Shown: positions 11,270 to 23,976, numbered from the stretch's first letter. The stretch: DNA of 64,000 bases from Didymodactylos carnosus (GCA_905250885.1 CAJNOQ010000060.1:22820-86819); one strand, 5' to 3'. The notes: a model not told the origin generated them from the sequence alone. Translations and numbers: made by a program.

Positions 11270-14200
11270 TTATCTTTCACTACTATTGATCATTTTAAGT
11301 GCGGCAACCGATCGAATTTGTAATCGATTATCAAAATCAAATTCAGAATATTTATCCTGGAAATAATAAACGATGTGTATTAGAGAGAAAATGACACTAT
11401 GGTTAATAAAATAAAACATACTTTTGCTTTTGTCAACATTTCCTTGGCACGATTGGGATTCTAAAACGCAAAAAAGAGATCATAATAGGACTGAACAGTT
11501 GAAGACTATTCTTGATATGAATTTTTCATTAGACGTAAACTAAATATCAGATTGTCTCTACATGTAGTCAGGTATAGCAATTACCACTTTATATATAAAA
11601 AGTTGTCCTTTTTTTTGAATATAGTCTTCGATTTGATAGAATAATCGACTCATTGAATATCTTACTCGAATTAACTGAAAAATGAAAATTATGTTCTTTG
11701 AAAATGTAAACAAAATCTATCAAAATCTTAAGAGTGAGTGTACTGATTCCTTATGCTATTTAAGAATAGAAGTGATGATTTTAAAATAAAAATAAGAACG
11801 TTTGATGCATACTCGATGGTGTAAATATTCAAGTATACCCAATTCACATGTGCTAAATGGTGCAACATAACGGGTAAAATTTAACTTTGTATCATCGACA
11901 CGAGCTAATGCCTCTTCATAACACTTAATGAAAAAAAATATATAAGACTAAAATTCACAGAAAAACGATAAATTATGACTTGCTTACATTTTGTGCATTG
12001 TCAAGATTCATTAAAACATGTTGAATGGCGCCTTCAACCAAACACGCAATAGGTCGCAATCGACTATCATCTTTCGAATCAGTACCAAAACGTTCAATAA
12101 CTAAAACATTAGAAGAAAATTTTAAATTTTACAATAAAATGTGTCATAGTTTGATGAAATGACAAACTTTCAAGCATTTTTCTTAATGTATCATGTTCAC
12201 AGCATGGAACTGTCGTCCATAAATAGAGCATTTCAAATACCAAAATATACGCTGTTGTCACTGTTAGAGAATTTTTTTTCAGATATTCTAACTAAAATAA
12301 AAAAAAAGAATTCTATTTAACACACAGTTTTGCTTTGATCTAAAAATATTACTTACACGTTTTTGTACAAACAATTCAACAGGATTACTTTTCTTTTGTA
12401 ATAATTTGATACCTTCTTTGACGAAGTTTGTAGATGCTTTTATATCACCCATTGCTCCCGTACACACTATGAAATGAAGAAAACCAATAGTCGTATATAT
12501 TTTTCTCCCGTGTGATGAGTACCTGCTGTAACGTAACAATAAAAACTTTTGGACCATCGTGATTCGTCTTTTAATCTGAAAAATAAAAATAAAAATCAGA
12601 ATGTGGTATATCAAAGATAGAAAAATCTATTTACTTAATAAAATAAGGCATCGTTTTATTGAAATCAAGCATCATCATATAACACCATCCTAAATTACAG
12701 AAAAAAGGGAATAACAGTTATTTAAAAGGCTTTATGCGATAAATTGCTGTTCTTTCATTTTGTTAAATTTTTAATATCATAGAAATATTACTAACCAACA
12801 TCGTACATAAGGATTTGTTGTAGTTCATTATTCTTTTGTTCAGGTGCTTGTTCTGGCTGACTGAGACCACTATGGAATGTTGCGAGCGCTTTAGGAAGAT
12901 TTCGCTAAAAAGTAAGAAATGCTAGCTATATTTTTTAAATCACTTTCCCGTACGATTTAGATATGATAAGGTTTGAATCTATCAAAAAAGTTTACCTGTA
13001 ATCTTTCCATACGTCCTTGAAAATAAATAAATAATGTAGAATTTCCAAATTTATTAAAATTAAGTTTTAGAATTGTCTCAGCTTCGGATGTATCTAAAAC
13101 ATAGACCAAGCGAAAGTGTATGGCTTGAAAATCATTTTGTTTGCTAGTATACTTACCTACTATTGTTGTTAAATCTATGGCAAAAAATGGCACAATGACT
13201 ACGTGATACCATAGTAAGGTTAGATTTGCCAAGGGAGCTTTAACATCTTGACTTTGACTAGCAAAATAGAGTGCTGTTAATGCAACTTTTCTAAAAACAA
13301 ACGAACGTATAAAGTTTTCAGTTAGTTACAAAACAAAGATCATATACCTGTCTCCTTCAAATCCTAAAAATTTTATTAACTTCATAATTCTTGGTGGAAT
13401 GAATGACAAGGCAATCTGAAAAAGGCCATAACCAAAACTGACTGATGCTAATAAACGTTTGACTGTCGCTAATGGTAAATCTGTACCACCACTGTTCGTC
13501 GTGTTCACAGTGGATGCACTATTTTGCGTAGAAAATAAATAGGATTCATCCTCTTCTAAATCATTGTTATTCTGAGTTGTGTTTGCTGTTTTCTCATCAT
13601 CCATTTGTACAACAACATCATCTGGTTTAGAACCATAAATCTATAAAAATCAGAAAAATTATCCTAGATAGTATTAAGGTTCCTCCTCTGATAGAAACCT
13701 ATCTGAGTAATAATAAATCGGATATTGACAGAAATTTCAGGAAATTTTGACTGTGTCAAGGTATAATGACAAAATATTTTTGACTCAATCATTATCCGTT
13801 CGCGAGAATGTTTTTACAAAAGTTTTCATTCAGTTAGATCCTTGAAAGATCGAGTTGGTTTCAAGATGAAGCTAGGAAATTTCGAAATTCCTTTGAAGAG
13901 TTTTCAAAAATCCTTCTCTTTACTGAAAATCAACTTTACTTTAAAATCAACGCAAGTCTGATCAAACATCACATATACAAAGTTATTTAAAGGTGTTGTC
14001 TTTCCACTTATCTACTTCATGTGGTGTTTGAGGTCAACAACAATGTGTCTGAATGAAAGAAAGATTTTGGGAAATACAAACAGCTCAAATGGAAAAAACG
14101 ATTTCAATATATAGTGACGCTAGTGTATGGTGCAGATTTTAGGGCTCTTGTTAATACTGTCAAAACTGATTTTGATCAACGCTTAGAGTTGGGAGACGCC

Positions 14201-15173
14201 TCATCTTAACCAGAAATATTTGCTCTACAAAGTAGTATCACTGAAATCTCTTTTAATTCTAGCATTTCACTGAATTATCAGACTTTCAGAATAATCATTT
14301 TCTTTTTACTATCTAGAAAAGTTCTTTCGAAACTCTCAGACTCCTTTCGTATTGACAAAAACAGTATAGATTGTAACTATTGAACCATACGTTTAGCTTA
14401 ATATCGACTTTTTATGAAAATATCTATATCTCTAACGAAGAAGGGTGAGTTTCAACTCTTAAAAACATATACTTGTTCAGCATTTGGTTCTTTTGTTTTG
14501 AACAAATCATATAATTCACGATGAATTTTTTCATAAATTTTCCATGATTTTCTCAGCAATAGTCCAGCTGACAGTAGACCGGCTAATTCTTGTTTAATAA
14601 GCATTAATATCGATTGATATAGTTTACAATCCGCGATTAATATTCGTCGAATGACATATTCTTCATAACCAATTGCTTCTATACCCTGAAAAGATAAGGA
14701 TGCATTTTCAATAGTGAAAAACAGATTTTTTTTATGCAAATACTAATATTACCTTCTTCTCAGACGACACTAACGGTCGTTTAAATTTATTCGTACTTTC
14801 GTTTGCACATAATTTTTCCGTTTCACTTAAATCATAGCCCGCTTGAGTTAAACGTTGTTCGTCGAATGAAATAACAGCACGCTAAATACAAACATTTGAT
14901 TTTCAAGAACTCTAACAGTGAAAACTTAGATGATGAGACGGACTTACCATAAATGATACAAAACTCCATGTTCCATGCATTAATGGACTGTAATATCTGA
15001 AGAGATAGAAGGAGAATTAGTTTAAAACATTGTATAAGTAACTAACTGTTCTAATCTTACCGATGAGTATCAAGTAATTTTTGGGATTCATCAAGCTCAT
15101 TATTCAAAAACAATTGTAATCCACGTGTAGACACTTCAACGTCGTCAATTTCAGCAGAATTATTAGATGCCAT
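11270..15173 (-). CDS. TTC39: TTC39/IML2-family tetratricopeptide protein
   Basis: Seventeen exons: 15173-15061, 14996-14948, 14881-14753, 14685-14473, 13640-13348, 13290-13157, 13093-12996, 12904-12796, 12689-12635, 12575-12523, 12466-12357, 12291-12168, 12100-11988, 11923-11813, 11674-11585, 11460-11422, 11356-11270. They give 639 residues with all phases consistent, close to the usual 580-640 of the family. Hallmarks are the long DUF3808-type helical region with SFIPPRIMKLIKFLGFEGDR in exon 5, the IYFQGRMERLQ repeat, the CYVTAVCTGAMGD repeat, and a family-like C-terminus FDNRLQIRSVAALKM. TTC39 proteins are TPR-like; yeast Iml2 acts in lipid-droplet-linked inclusion-body clearance and TTC39B influences lipid metabolism. 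The substrate here is unknown. The largest intron is 832 bp. The ATG directly follows a 3' splice site (ttttag|ATG), so the mRNA leader comes from elsewhere, possibly a spliced leader. Confidence 0.92.
13641..14472 (-). other. Large TTC39 intron
   Basis: This 832-bp intron is far longer than its neighbours, which are about 50-125 bp. No exon, TIR or conserved block is recognisable inside it. Confidence 0.5.
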
Positions 15174-15342
15174 CTAAAACAAAAGGAAAGATTCCTAAAT
15201 ATTATTTCGTTTCATTCATTTTAGCTTTGAGCTAAATAAATGTAAGTATCAAAAAATAGATATATTTGTAAAATTCATCGAAAAAGTACAAAAAGAGAGA
15301 TTCGAAAAATAAATGATGGACGGAAATACAATCATTGAATTT
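15174..15342 (-). promoter_or_regulatory. Short intercistronic gap with 3' splice site before ATG
   Basis: Only 169 bp separate the CCDC87 stop from the TTC39 ATG on the same strand. On the minus strand the gap ends in a pyrimidine-rich tract and ttttag placed exactly against the ATG, with no room for a separate promoter plus 5' exon unless it overlaps CCDC87. This arrangement fits a polycistronic unit resolved by spliced-leader trans-splicing, which is known in bdelloid rotifers. No canonical AATAAA is seen in the gap on this strand. Confidence 0.5.
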
Positions 15343-18300
15343 TTATAAAATATTATTGAAACTTTTATCTAATTGTTGATTTTTCACTTTTGTAAAAGAA
15401 TGAAAATAATTGAGACGTCTTTCTTCTTGTAAATAATGTAACATTTCTAATTTATCCCATTTCATTTTATCTCGATATTCTCGACCATTGAACGTCACTT
15501 GATCACGAAAATCTGCAGAGATACGATCGAGTAATACGATTATTTGTTTATCTAATATACTCAATTGATTATATAAATAGTTTCGATAACGAGATTCATT
15601 TAAACGAACTTTTGAACTACCATACGGTCCTAGAAAAAGACTTTGTACTTAATAATTTCAGTTCAGAGCAAAACAATTCAATATATACCTTTTTCAAAAA
15701 ATCGATTTGGTTCAGATGCATGGCGTTCAAATTCTTCTAATTCACAAATAAATTTTTCGCGTTTAATAATAAGATCAAGTACGATTTCCCATGCATCAAG
15801 TGCCTAAAAATCAAAATCAGTTTTCCATGTAAATTGAAACTATTGTTATTGATAAAAATTTGACTTTTTACTTTCTACATATTTCAACTAGAAATACTAA
15901 TTCAACTTAGTTTTTGATATGTCTGCAAAAATCGTGGAAAGTAATAGTAATAATGTTTCAAAATATTTAACACGTTTCATTCTAACTTACAAATCAAAAA
16001 TTTTAATAACTTTGAATATATCTTGATTCAAAATATGTTGAAGGTACAAGGTAGAAAAAAAAATGTGACAGAATTTTACTACGATCAAGTCCAGTACCTG
16101 TTCAATTAAATTTTCATATTCGAGTGTACTATATTTAACAGCCATATTTAATTTATCATTGTCATTCATACGCAATAGTTTCCATATTCTTTCAAGACGT
16201 TTTTGAATATTTTGTTGCTTAATATTACTGAGTATTGTTTTCAATAGTCTATTACTTGATATTGCTTTTCGTCTTGTTGTTGGATCAAATAGATCAATTT
16301 TGACTGCTTTTGGTTTTCTTCTTTCTAATTCATTTTCAAATAAAACTATTGGATCTTCAGATGCTGGCAAAAATGGCTCATTACCAAGACCACCCAAAAA
16401 TATAGTTTCCGCATTCCATATACCTAGAAAAAACAGTATAATAATAGAATAATGTATTTATATAAAATAATCAAAACAAACCTTGTTCAAATTTATTTTT
16501 TCGAGTTTTTAATTCTTCAATTTTTTGTTCACGTTCTTTAATGGCTCTATTTCGTTCTTCAATTAAGTTCATCTCATCTTCATTTAGTTCATCTTTACTT
16601 AATTTTTCATGTAAATGAAATATATGATGAAGATAATCTGTTGATTGTGTACTCAAATATTTCATATAATCATCACTCGTATGTTCATTTGACCACCATT
16701 GACGCCAGTTTGCGAAATCACGAGCTTGTCGAGCATCTTTAACTTTATACGATTGAATTATTTGAGGATCGGGTATGAGACTGAGATTAATAGTGGGTTC
16801 AGAGACAATTGCATGATGTTTACCGCCACGTTTGCGCATCTTATTGCTTTCTTCAATTTTCTTTGGATCCGGTCTAAATAAGTAGACAATAATGGTGAGT
16901 AATTCCTCCAAACATCAAAGCTCGATGTTAGCGGAAAATCAAGCTTGAAAATCTATATGATTAAGAAAGTTAATGCTACAGTGACAGAAGTGCTGAACTA
17001 GTTTTTCGATAATCCAGTATTTCTGTATCCAAGAAAGAACTTGAATCACTAAACATTTTTTAATATTATTTAGACTACGTATGGTTTCTTTAGTATATAT
17101 TGCATACACTTACGTAAGCACCCATTTTTTTCTGTCTATGTGGTCTGACCATGGTGGTTGGTCTCGTCTAACAATACTTTTATTATACACTTGTTGTACT
17201 TTCGCTTTCGAAAACGTTGATGAGGCTTGTGCTAGTGGAAGATCCAAATGTGGTGGACAATTGAGAACATATTTATCCTATAACAATAAGAATTGTTATA
17301 TATCTAGGAAAATATATTATGCGGCACTCTTACTGTATCCATTCTAAAATAATAATTTACATCGATTGTACTCAATAATTGATCATATACTTCTCGAATT
17401 TGTTTTCCAATATGCAACTGTCTGTCAAGATAGACAACTGTATCATCATCAATCTAAATAAATAAGTATAGATGTATAGCTATTGACAATTTAATTTAAC
17501 TATTATTTAACCTCTCCAAAATAATTGTTAAATATTGTTCCAAAACTGGTCAAAATGGAATTAGAACCAAATAAAAAATTCGATATGGCAATATCTGATA
17601 CTCGAAATGTCATCTAGGTTGAATCAAACAAAAAAAAAGCAATTAAAAAAACAAATAGAATACAAAGATTAAAGAAACATACATTTTTAATTGTTTTTTC
17701 AACAGTTTGAGGTTGAGGATGTGTTGGACGATCTTGAGCGCGTTCTCTAAAAAAAAAGAAATTTTGTAAAGAAAATGAAAAAGTATTCCTACTATAACAC
17801 GAAGACATTATTTTGAATTTTGAGTTTTGAACCAACAATAGCATAGAACACTAATTCGCTAAAATACTTGCATACACTAGAAAAAAGCGGTCACTCCTTT
17901 CAGACAAAAGATTTAGATAATCTAATCTACATTGATCTTAAAGTGTTGCTTTCTTGAGTGAAGGTTACACGTACTTGAGATTATTTAAATATGATTTTCG
18001 ACGTTTTGCAATAGTTATAACTGTTTGTTTGTGATGTGCAATGCGTTCATCAATATTTGGTGTCGACACAAGAACCTTGATTAAAGAGGGAATATCATCT
18101 GTTTTTTCTTTTTCTAATTCTTTTTCAGTTTCTGTTGTTAAACGAAGTAAATCTTCTCTATTCGATAGATGTTGTAACTTTTTCTGATCAATATTCTTAA
18201 ATACAAGGAAATGAAGAGTTAAGTATCAAAATTTCATCATTATTTTACATCTTCACTAGGAATGTATTGTTCTTTTATTTGATCTGTTGTGTTTAATTTA

Positions 18301-19799
18301 ATAAATTTAATTTGATTTATATCTAAATCAAGTTCTTCGGCAAGAAATTTTTCATGTATATTTGGTAATGATCCATAACGTGATCGCTTCAAACTTCTAA
18401 ACAAATTAATCTTTTAAATGAGTAAAGAAAATAAAAACGCCAAAAAAGATCTTACAAAGGCTGTTCATTGTTCACTTCTCGTAAAATGATCGATTTCTCA
18501 TCTTCTGACAGTTTTTTTGTTGGCATTTCTTTTGATTTCTTTTCTAACCTATCTGTTTCTTTAACAGTTGGTAATGTGAATGAAATTCTATTCATATTCA
18601 TTTCGGGTATACTGGACAATACCTGTAGAAAAAAATCACATAAAGATTATAACTATAGAGTTAGAATCATAAGTTACTCATTACCTCGTTCAAATAATAT
18701 TTCGAGTCTTTACTCTGATTCAGTTTTTTATATCGATAACTTTTTCCAAATTGTTCAACCTGTAAATTAAAAACTAATATATTGTTCTGTTTCTATTCTC
18801 TAATAAGACTATGTAGTTACAATATCACGTGTGGACGGTCGTTCTTGTAATAAGTCCGATGTCTTTGATAAATAAGATCTTCTAACACCATTTTCATTCT
18901 CATCCTGATCATCTTGATTCTTTCTTCTCTTTCTTCTTTCATCATAAACCATTTCGGATGCAAGATGTTCCCGTAGAGAGTGAATATTAATTCTTCATAA
19001 AAAGAGATACGCCTATGAGATATTGAACAAGACAGATTGATATACTTACAAGGTATTTATATTATCTGCAAGTAATGTTCGAAGTCGCGTCATATTTGCT
19101 ATATCAGAAAATACTCGACGTTCATGAAATACTTGTGCTTGCTTAACAGAATTTTCAAATAAACTTTCGCATATGCATAATATATTGACAAAGATACGAC
19201 GACGTAATTCATTATTCCGTTTTTGAGGTATTAATGGATGATCAACAAAAATTGTTTCAATATCCATCCATTTGAATCGAATTTGTGTTAAAATGACAGT
19301 GGCCAATTGCGATAACTCATCAAATGTTAATATACAATTTTCTCTTCGAATATTTAAACGTCGTCGAACTAATGCAAGCAATTCTTCAATATCACGTGGA
19401 AACGTGTCCACATTAACTTCATCATCTGGAGGTGTGACCGGCCGTTTGGGTATTAACTTGTCTGCCAAAGATCTGACCGTTTCTAAAAACATCAGAGAAA
19501 ATTAAGATTCAGATTATTCGTTCATACTAAAGATTTTTTGTACCCTCAGTTGCATTGCGTTCGTCAAATATTGTCAGTTGATTAATTGAATTTTGAAATT
19601 GACGTTCGATATTGTTCTGAAAATATAATAGGATTAACAATTGTAAATAAGAGAAGCAGCAAGTTACCTTGACAGCAAATGCATCGTTGATGTTGAAAGG
19701 TTTTTGCGCATGCCCATTAGCTCGATGACGTTCAGTGTTAGTATCCGATAAGGACTGAGAAGTTGTTGACGGTCGACTGCTAAACTCGGAGTTAGTCAT
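15343..19799 (-). CDS. CCDC87: CCDC87-like coiled-coil protein
   Basis: Sixteen exons: 19799-19668, 19616-19544, 19482-19050, 18992-18821, 18759-18685, 18622-18456, 18396-18249, 18195-17975, 17746-17683, 17613-17512, 17453-17334, 17277-17114, 16873-16482, 16423-16098, 15803-15689, 15629-15343. They encode 996 residues with consistent phases, somewhat longer than vertebrate CCDC87. Matching landmarks are the N-terminal helical block ending in NMTRLRTLLADN, the CPPHLDLPLAQ segment, the acidic coiled-coil region of exon 13, LERIWKLLRMNDNDKL, and the C-terminal EEFERHASEPNRFFEK and WDKLEMLHYLQEERR. CCDC87 is a poorly studied protein linked in mammals to sperm and acrosome function. Start: the upstream frame is closed by a TAA, and ATG 19799 is the first available. 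The promoter is shared with the divergent SMN gene. Confidence 0.88.
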
Positions 19800-20265
19800 A
19801 TAGGCGTGTAGATCAGAGAAAATGCTAGATGCCCAATGGAAAGTTGGCAAAGATTAGATAATAGGAACATATGCAGCAAGGTAAAGAAGCATAGATTGTT
19901 CATTTTTTGCATCATCACTCAAGGTGTTGCTAAGGATAGAAATATTTGAATTATAACGGGTTAAATGATCTTCCAATAAAAAAATTGTATTACTCACTAT
20001 AGTAGATGACACTATAGTTAAAAGCGCTATAAATTCTACAAACTCTTATGTATAGAAAACAACAAAACATTTTTGATTGGCTGTTTTCCCTAGCCTACCA
20101 TTATCTACTTTAAACCTTGGTTAAAGTAAACACTAATTTGCTAATTCTTTTCTTCACTTTCATTTTTTCTACTATATAGCATAAAGTGACGTTCCTTTTC
20201 GTCTTTATAGACGGACTGTGGTATCTTTCCAAACCTTCTCTCTTGTATTGAGACATTATCACATA
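19800..20265. promoter_or_regulatory. Shared divergent promoter, CCDC87 (-) / SMN (+)
   Basis: The two start codons lie 466 bp apart and point away from each other, so this interval should hold both promoters. It contains a CCAAT-type element, seen as GATTGGC near 20076, and the direct string ACTATAGT-like AT boxes around 20000. No TATA assignment is safe in this composition. Confidence 0.45.
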
Positions 20266-20664
20266 ATGCAATCTGGACAAATTATTTTTAACAGATCATC
20301 GGAAGATCATGATGATGTTTGGGACGACACTGAATTAATACAAGCATACGATCGTGCATCAAAATATGTACAGAACAAGTTAAAACAAGATACTCCAAGA
20401 AAAGTAAACAAACGAGTAAAAGATAGTCAAAATAAACGATGTCGAGTAAATGAAGAGAAAAAACAGACTAATCAACAAGAACAACAGCAAAACGATATTC
20501 TTCCACCATCACCTATTCATCCCTTACCATTTTGTGATCTCAAAGTACCCAAAAATGAAAATGATGCATTAAACTCAATGTTAATGTCTTGGTATATGGC
20601 TGGATATCATGCTGGTTTATTAGCAGCATCTAAACAAAATGAGTTGAAATCTGATGTAACTTAA
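20266..20664 (+). CDS. SMN: Survival motor neuron protein (SMN), Tudor-less
   Basis: A single exon of 132 residues. SMN scaffolds the Gemin complex that loads Sm cores on spliceosomal snRNAs. The N-terminal Gemin2-binding motif is DDVWDDTELIQAYDRA (16-31). A Lys/Gln-rich linker follows, then a short proline-rich segment (about 77-94) and the C-terminal oligomerisation YG box LNSMLMSWYMAGYHAGLLA (102-120). The Tudor domain, which binds dimethyl-arginine Sm tails and normally lies between these parts, is absent. Because the gene has no intron, a Tudor exon cannot be hidden. Animal SMN is usually about 220-290 residues; the fission-yeast protein is similarly short and Tudor-less. ATG 20266 was chosen because upstream in-frame codons look like leader sequence. 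AATAAA follows at 20699. Confidence 0.92.
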   Translation: MQSGQIIFNRSSEDHDDVWDDTELIQAYDRASKYVQNKLKQDTPRKVNKRVKDSQNKRCRVNEEKKQTNQQEQQQNDILPPSPIHPLPFCDLKVPKNENDALNSMLMSWYMAGYHAGLLAASKQNELKSDVT

Positions 20665-20851
20665 ATTGTGTATATGTTTTGTTTTTATGTATTTGTATAA
20701 TAAACTCTATAATATTTTATTTTCTTTTGGATACAATGCTTCATAAATCATGTTTTTTCTTTTATTTCAGTCATTAAAAACAATTCAACTCTTTGATGTC
20801 AAAATTCATTTTAAAACACTATTTATTTGTGTTTTAGATTTTTTTTATGCT
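20665..20851 (+). promoter_or_regulatory. SMN-USP intercistronic gap: poly(A) signal and splice acceptor
   Basis: AATAAA lies at 20699-20704. A strong polypyrimidine tract and acceptor, ttttatttcag, end at 20770, and a weaker one (gttttag) near 20837. No donor lies between the SMN stop and these acceptors, so they are candidate spliced-leader acceptors for the USP mRNA, or acceptors of a leader intron starting inside SMN. Confidence 0.5.
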
Positions 20852-23800
20852 ATGGGTAAAAAGTGTAAACAACAACGACGTGAAATTCGTGCAGCTGAAT
20901 CCAAAGCATATGCTGAACAAGAACGTTTATTAAAACAAGAACTCGTCGAAGAAAATGAAGAAAAAGAAAAGGAAATTGAACGCAATAAACAACTGATCAA
21001 TGAGACACAAGCAAAATCAAATGGTAAAATTTAAAAATATACTGGGTTGTTTTTCAATGATTTCTTTAAATAGCGAAACTGTTAATTCTTCATAGAACCA
21101 TCCATAGATCCAGAAATTAATGAAAATTCAATATCTAGACAGAATACTGAAAAGAAAGAAATTTCTCTTGATAAACTAAATGATACATGTAAATATTATT
21201 TTGTTCAAAAATGAACTTTTTCATAAATATTGTTTCGTTTACAGTGTCAGATACCGATTCCGGCCATGGTAGTGTCAGTACATCCACCTGTTCACTAACA
21301 CCTCTGAATACGTCCCCCAAAATAAATAAACAGGAAAAACACCAATCACTACTTCTATCAACAACAATAGCTAGCACCAAATTCGACCAAATGTCTCATG
21401 TTAAAGGATTAGTAAATATTGGAAACACATGTTTTTTTAACGTTGTTATTCAAGTAATATATACAAAAAGTATTAAACTACATGGATGAAAAACGTTTTT
21501 GTGTGTGTTAACAGGCTCTTGCTCATACTCCTTTATTTGTAAACGAATTACGCAATTTTGCCAACGAATGGAAATCTGACATAGTAATGCTCGATACATA
21601 TCCAACAAGTATGACAGCGCAACTTGTTCAATTATTCGATGAATTTTCATCAGACTCAAAAAAAACAATTAATCCAAAGCAGTTGTTTAATAATCTAATG
21701 CAAAAGTATATAAGAAAAATATTTTTATTGGTATTTTGTACGATTACTTCTTTGATTGCGTTATAGAATTCCTGTTTATAAAGGGTATCATCAACATGAT
21801 AGTCATGAACTGTTTATGAATTTGATGTTATTACTTAAAACAGAAGAAACTCAGGTAAGTTGAATAATAATTCAATTGAAATGTATTTTTAATCAAACTC
21901 TTTTCTAGTTAAGAAAACGTCAATCATTTTCAAACTTATTCCATAACAAGTCAGAAGATACACTAAAAATGTTTTGTTGTATGTAATGATAGTCACGTAG
22001 TCGATTAGTATTTTATTATGGTGGTTTTTTCTTTTAGTGATTGGATGTAGTGGTCCTTATGTAACAATTGATTCCTTGTTTGGTGGTCATCTACTCGATG
22101 TAATCACCTGTAAAAAGTGTGAAAAGGTAAGTTATTAGAGTAGAAACTATAATATATATATATATATCAAATAGCATACAAGTTAGAAAAAAGCGAAAAC
22201 AAGATTATATTGATTAAAGTTCATTTTCTGAGTCAACAGCACGGATGATCGTCACTGAAAAAGTAGAAATTTTGATGTATTCAAATTTTATTTCTTTTCT
22301 TTTTCAGTCAATGATGAAAATAGAACCGTTTATTGGCATAATTTTACCACTTACAGATCGAGTTAGTATCATCTTCTATGTTGTATTCATTTCAACATAA
22401 TTCAATTTTATTCTTAGATGTATGAAATTCCAAGAAAAAAAAGACAACATCAATATGAAACACGAAATAATAACAAAGAAAAACCATTATCAAAAAAACA
22501 ACAGAAAGAACTAGCAAAAAGGCAAAAAAAGAATGTATGTTTTTTTAATACAGTAACAAGAATTGATTAAGTCATTCTTAGTTCGTTCTTCTAGGCAAGA
22601 AAAACGACACAAGTACTAAAAGTAAAAAGTCGAAAACCTCTCCAAGCTCAACTACCGGAGACAAAAACAAATTTAGACCAAATGACAAAAAGTGGTAAGG
22701 AAGAGAAATTCTATTGATGTATCAACTTATCGGTCTTTGTTTCTTAAGATAGCGTTGAAGATTCGGGCAATGATGAAACAGGTGAAACAACTACAAACGA
22801 TGAAAATGTGGATACAGCAAAAAACGACAAAATTGAAACAGCTGATGACGAAATAGAAACGAAAAGTGATATACAAGAAGACAACGATCAAGAAGAAAAA
22901 GAGATAGAAGAAGAAGATAGTGAAATATTAGAAAAACCAGAATCATCTTCGATAACTGATGATAAAACTTGTGTGCTAGAATCACACGACGAAACATTTG
23001 AGTTAGTTGACATGATATCAAATTTAACATTAATTAGTTTTAAACAAGAATCATCACCAAGTAAACCGTTACCATTTGTAAATGATACGGATGCACAACG
23101 ATTTCTTTTATGTGGAAATGCCCGCGAACAAGAAACAACGGAAAAAAATACGGATGAAATCGATTCATTAGAACGTTGTTTTCAACGTCATCTCGAAAAA
23201 GAAAAGTTATCGAAAGATAATTTATTCGATTGTTATCATTGTCGATCATTGACCAAAGATCAATGTAAGTATGATGTATGATAGATTACGAAGTCTTAGT
23301 TTATTAGTTTCAAATATCACTGCTCTCAGTCAGATTTACAGTGTCGAAATCATCGTTAATGAAGTGAGGATACATAAGGAGAAACATGGATAATGTATTT
23401 GTTCTGATTTTTTTCTTTTAGCAAAAGTATTAACTGAAGCTGTTCGTCAAAGTGCATTTCTTCAATTACCACCAATTTTACCCATATTTCTCAAACGATT
23501 TCAATTTGTACGTATGTTCGATCGGTTTTTTCTTACTTTTTATTCTTTGTTCTTCTTGTTTGTAGTATGACTCATATAGTGATAAAATTCAAACACATAT
23601 TCGTTTCGATATTCAACTTGATTTAACGCATTATTGCTCATCACTAGCACTTTCTGTGTATTGTCGACCTATCTATCGATTGTATGCTGTTATTGAACAT
23701 TCTGGATCATTAAAAAATGGACATTATATTGTCTATATTAAACATCAACAACATACTCTAAATAAATTACATCAATATCGATCGAAACCAATCGAAAAGT

Positions 23801-23976
23801 TAATTGAACAATTACAAACACATAATGATAATTGTGTAGAAGAAAAAGAGCAATTGGAAAAAATTTCTGATCAATCGTGTTTTTGGTATCATCTAAGTGA
23901 TTCATCTATACATAAAGTACCTGAAAGTAAAGTATTAGAAGCACAAGCATACGTTTTATTTTATCAGAGGATCTAG
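20852..23976 (+). CDS. USP16: Ubiquitin-specific protease, USP16/USP45 type
   Basis: Thirteen exons: 20852-21023, 21096-21188, 21245-21453, 21515-21705, 21767-21854, 21909-21978, 22038-22126, 22308-22361, 22418-22534, 22595-22694, 22749-23264, 23422-23507, 23566-23976. They encode 731 residues. A cysteine protease that removes ubiquitin; USP16 acts on histone H2A and ribosomal proteins, USP45 in DNA repair. The Cys box is GLVNIGNTCFFNVVIQ with catalytic Cys about 151. The His box is EHSGSLKNGHYIVY with His about 648, followed by WYHLSDSSIHKVPESKV carrying the third acidic residue and the typical ending AYVLFYQRI. Zinc pairs CKKC and CYHC flank a long Lys-rich then Asp/Glu-rich insertion (about 325-560). 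The N-terminus is a short coiled coil instead of the zf-UBP domain normal for this subfamily. USP16 versus USP45 cannot be decided. Confidence 0.9.

Noticed and set aside
19800-19850. Extended N-terminus for CCDC87
   Set aside because: The upstream frame has no ATG and is closed by a TAA, so the start was set at 19799.
20218-20265. SMN start at ATG 20218
   Set aside because: The added 16 residues are hydrophobic and unlike SMN N-termini; ATG 20266 leads directly into the Gemin2-binding region.
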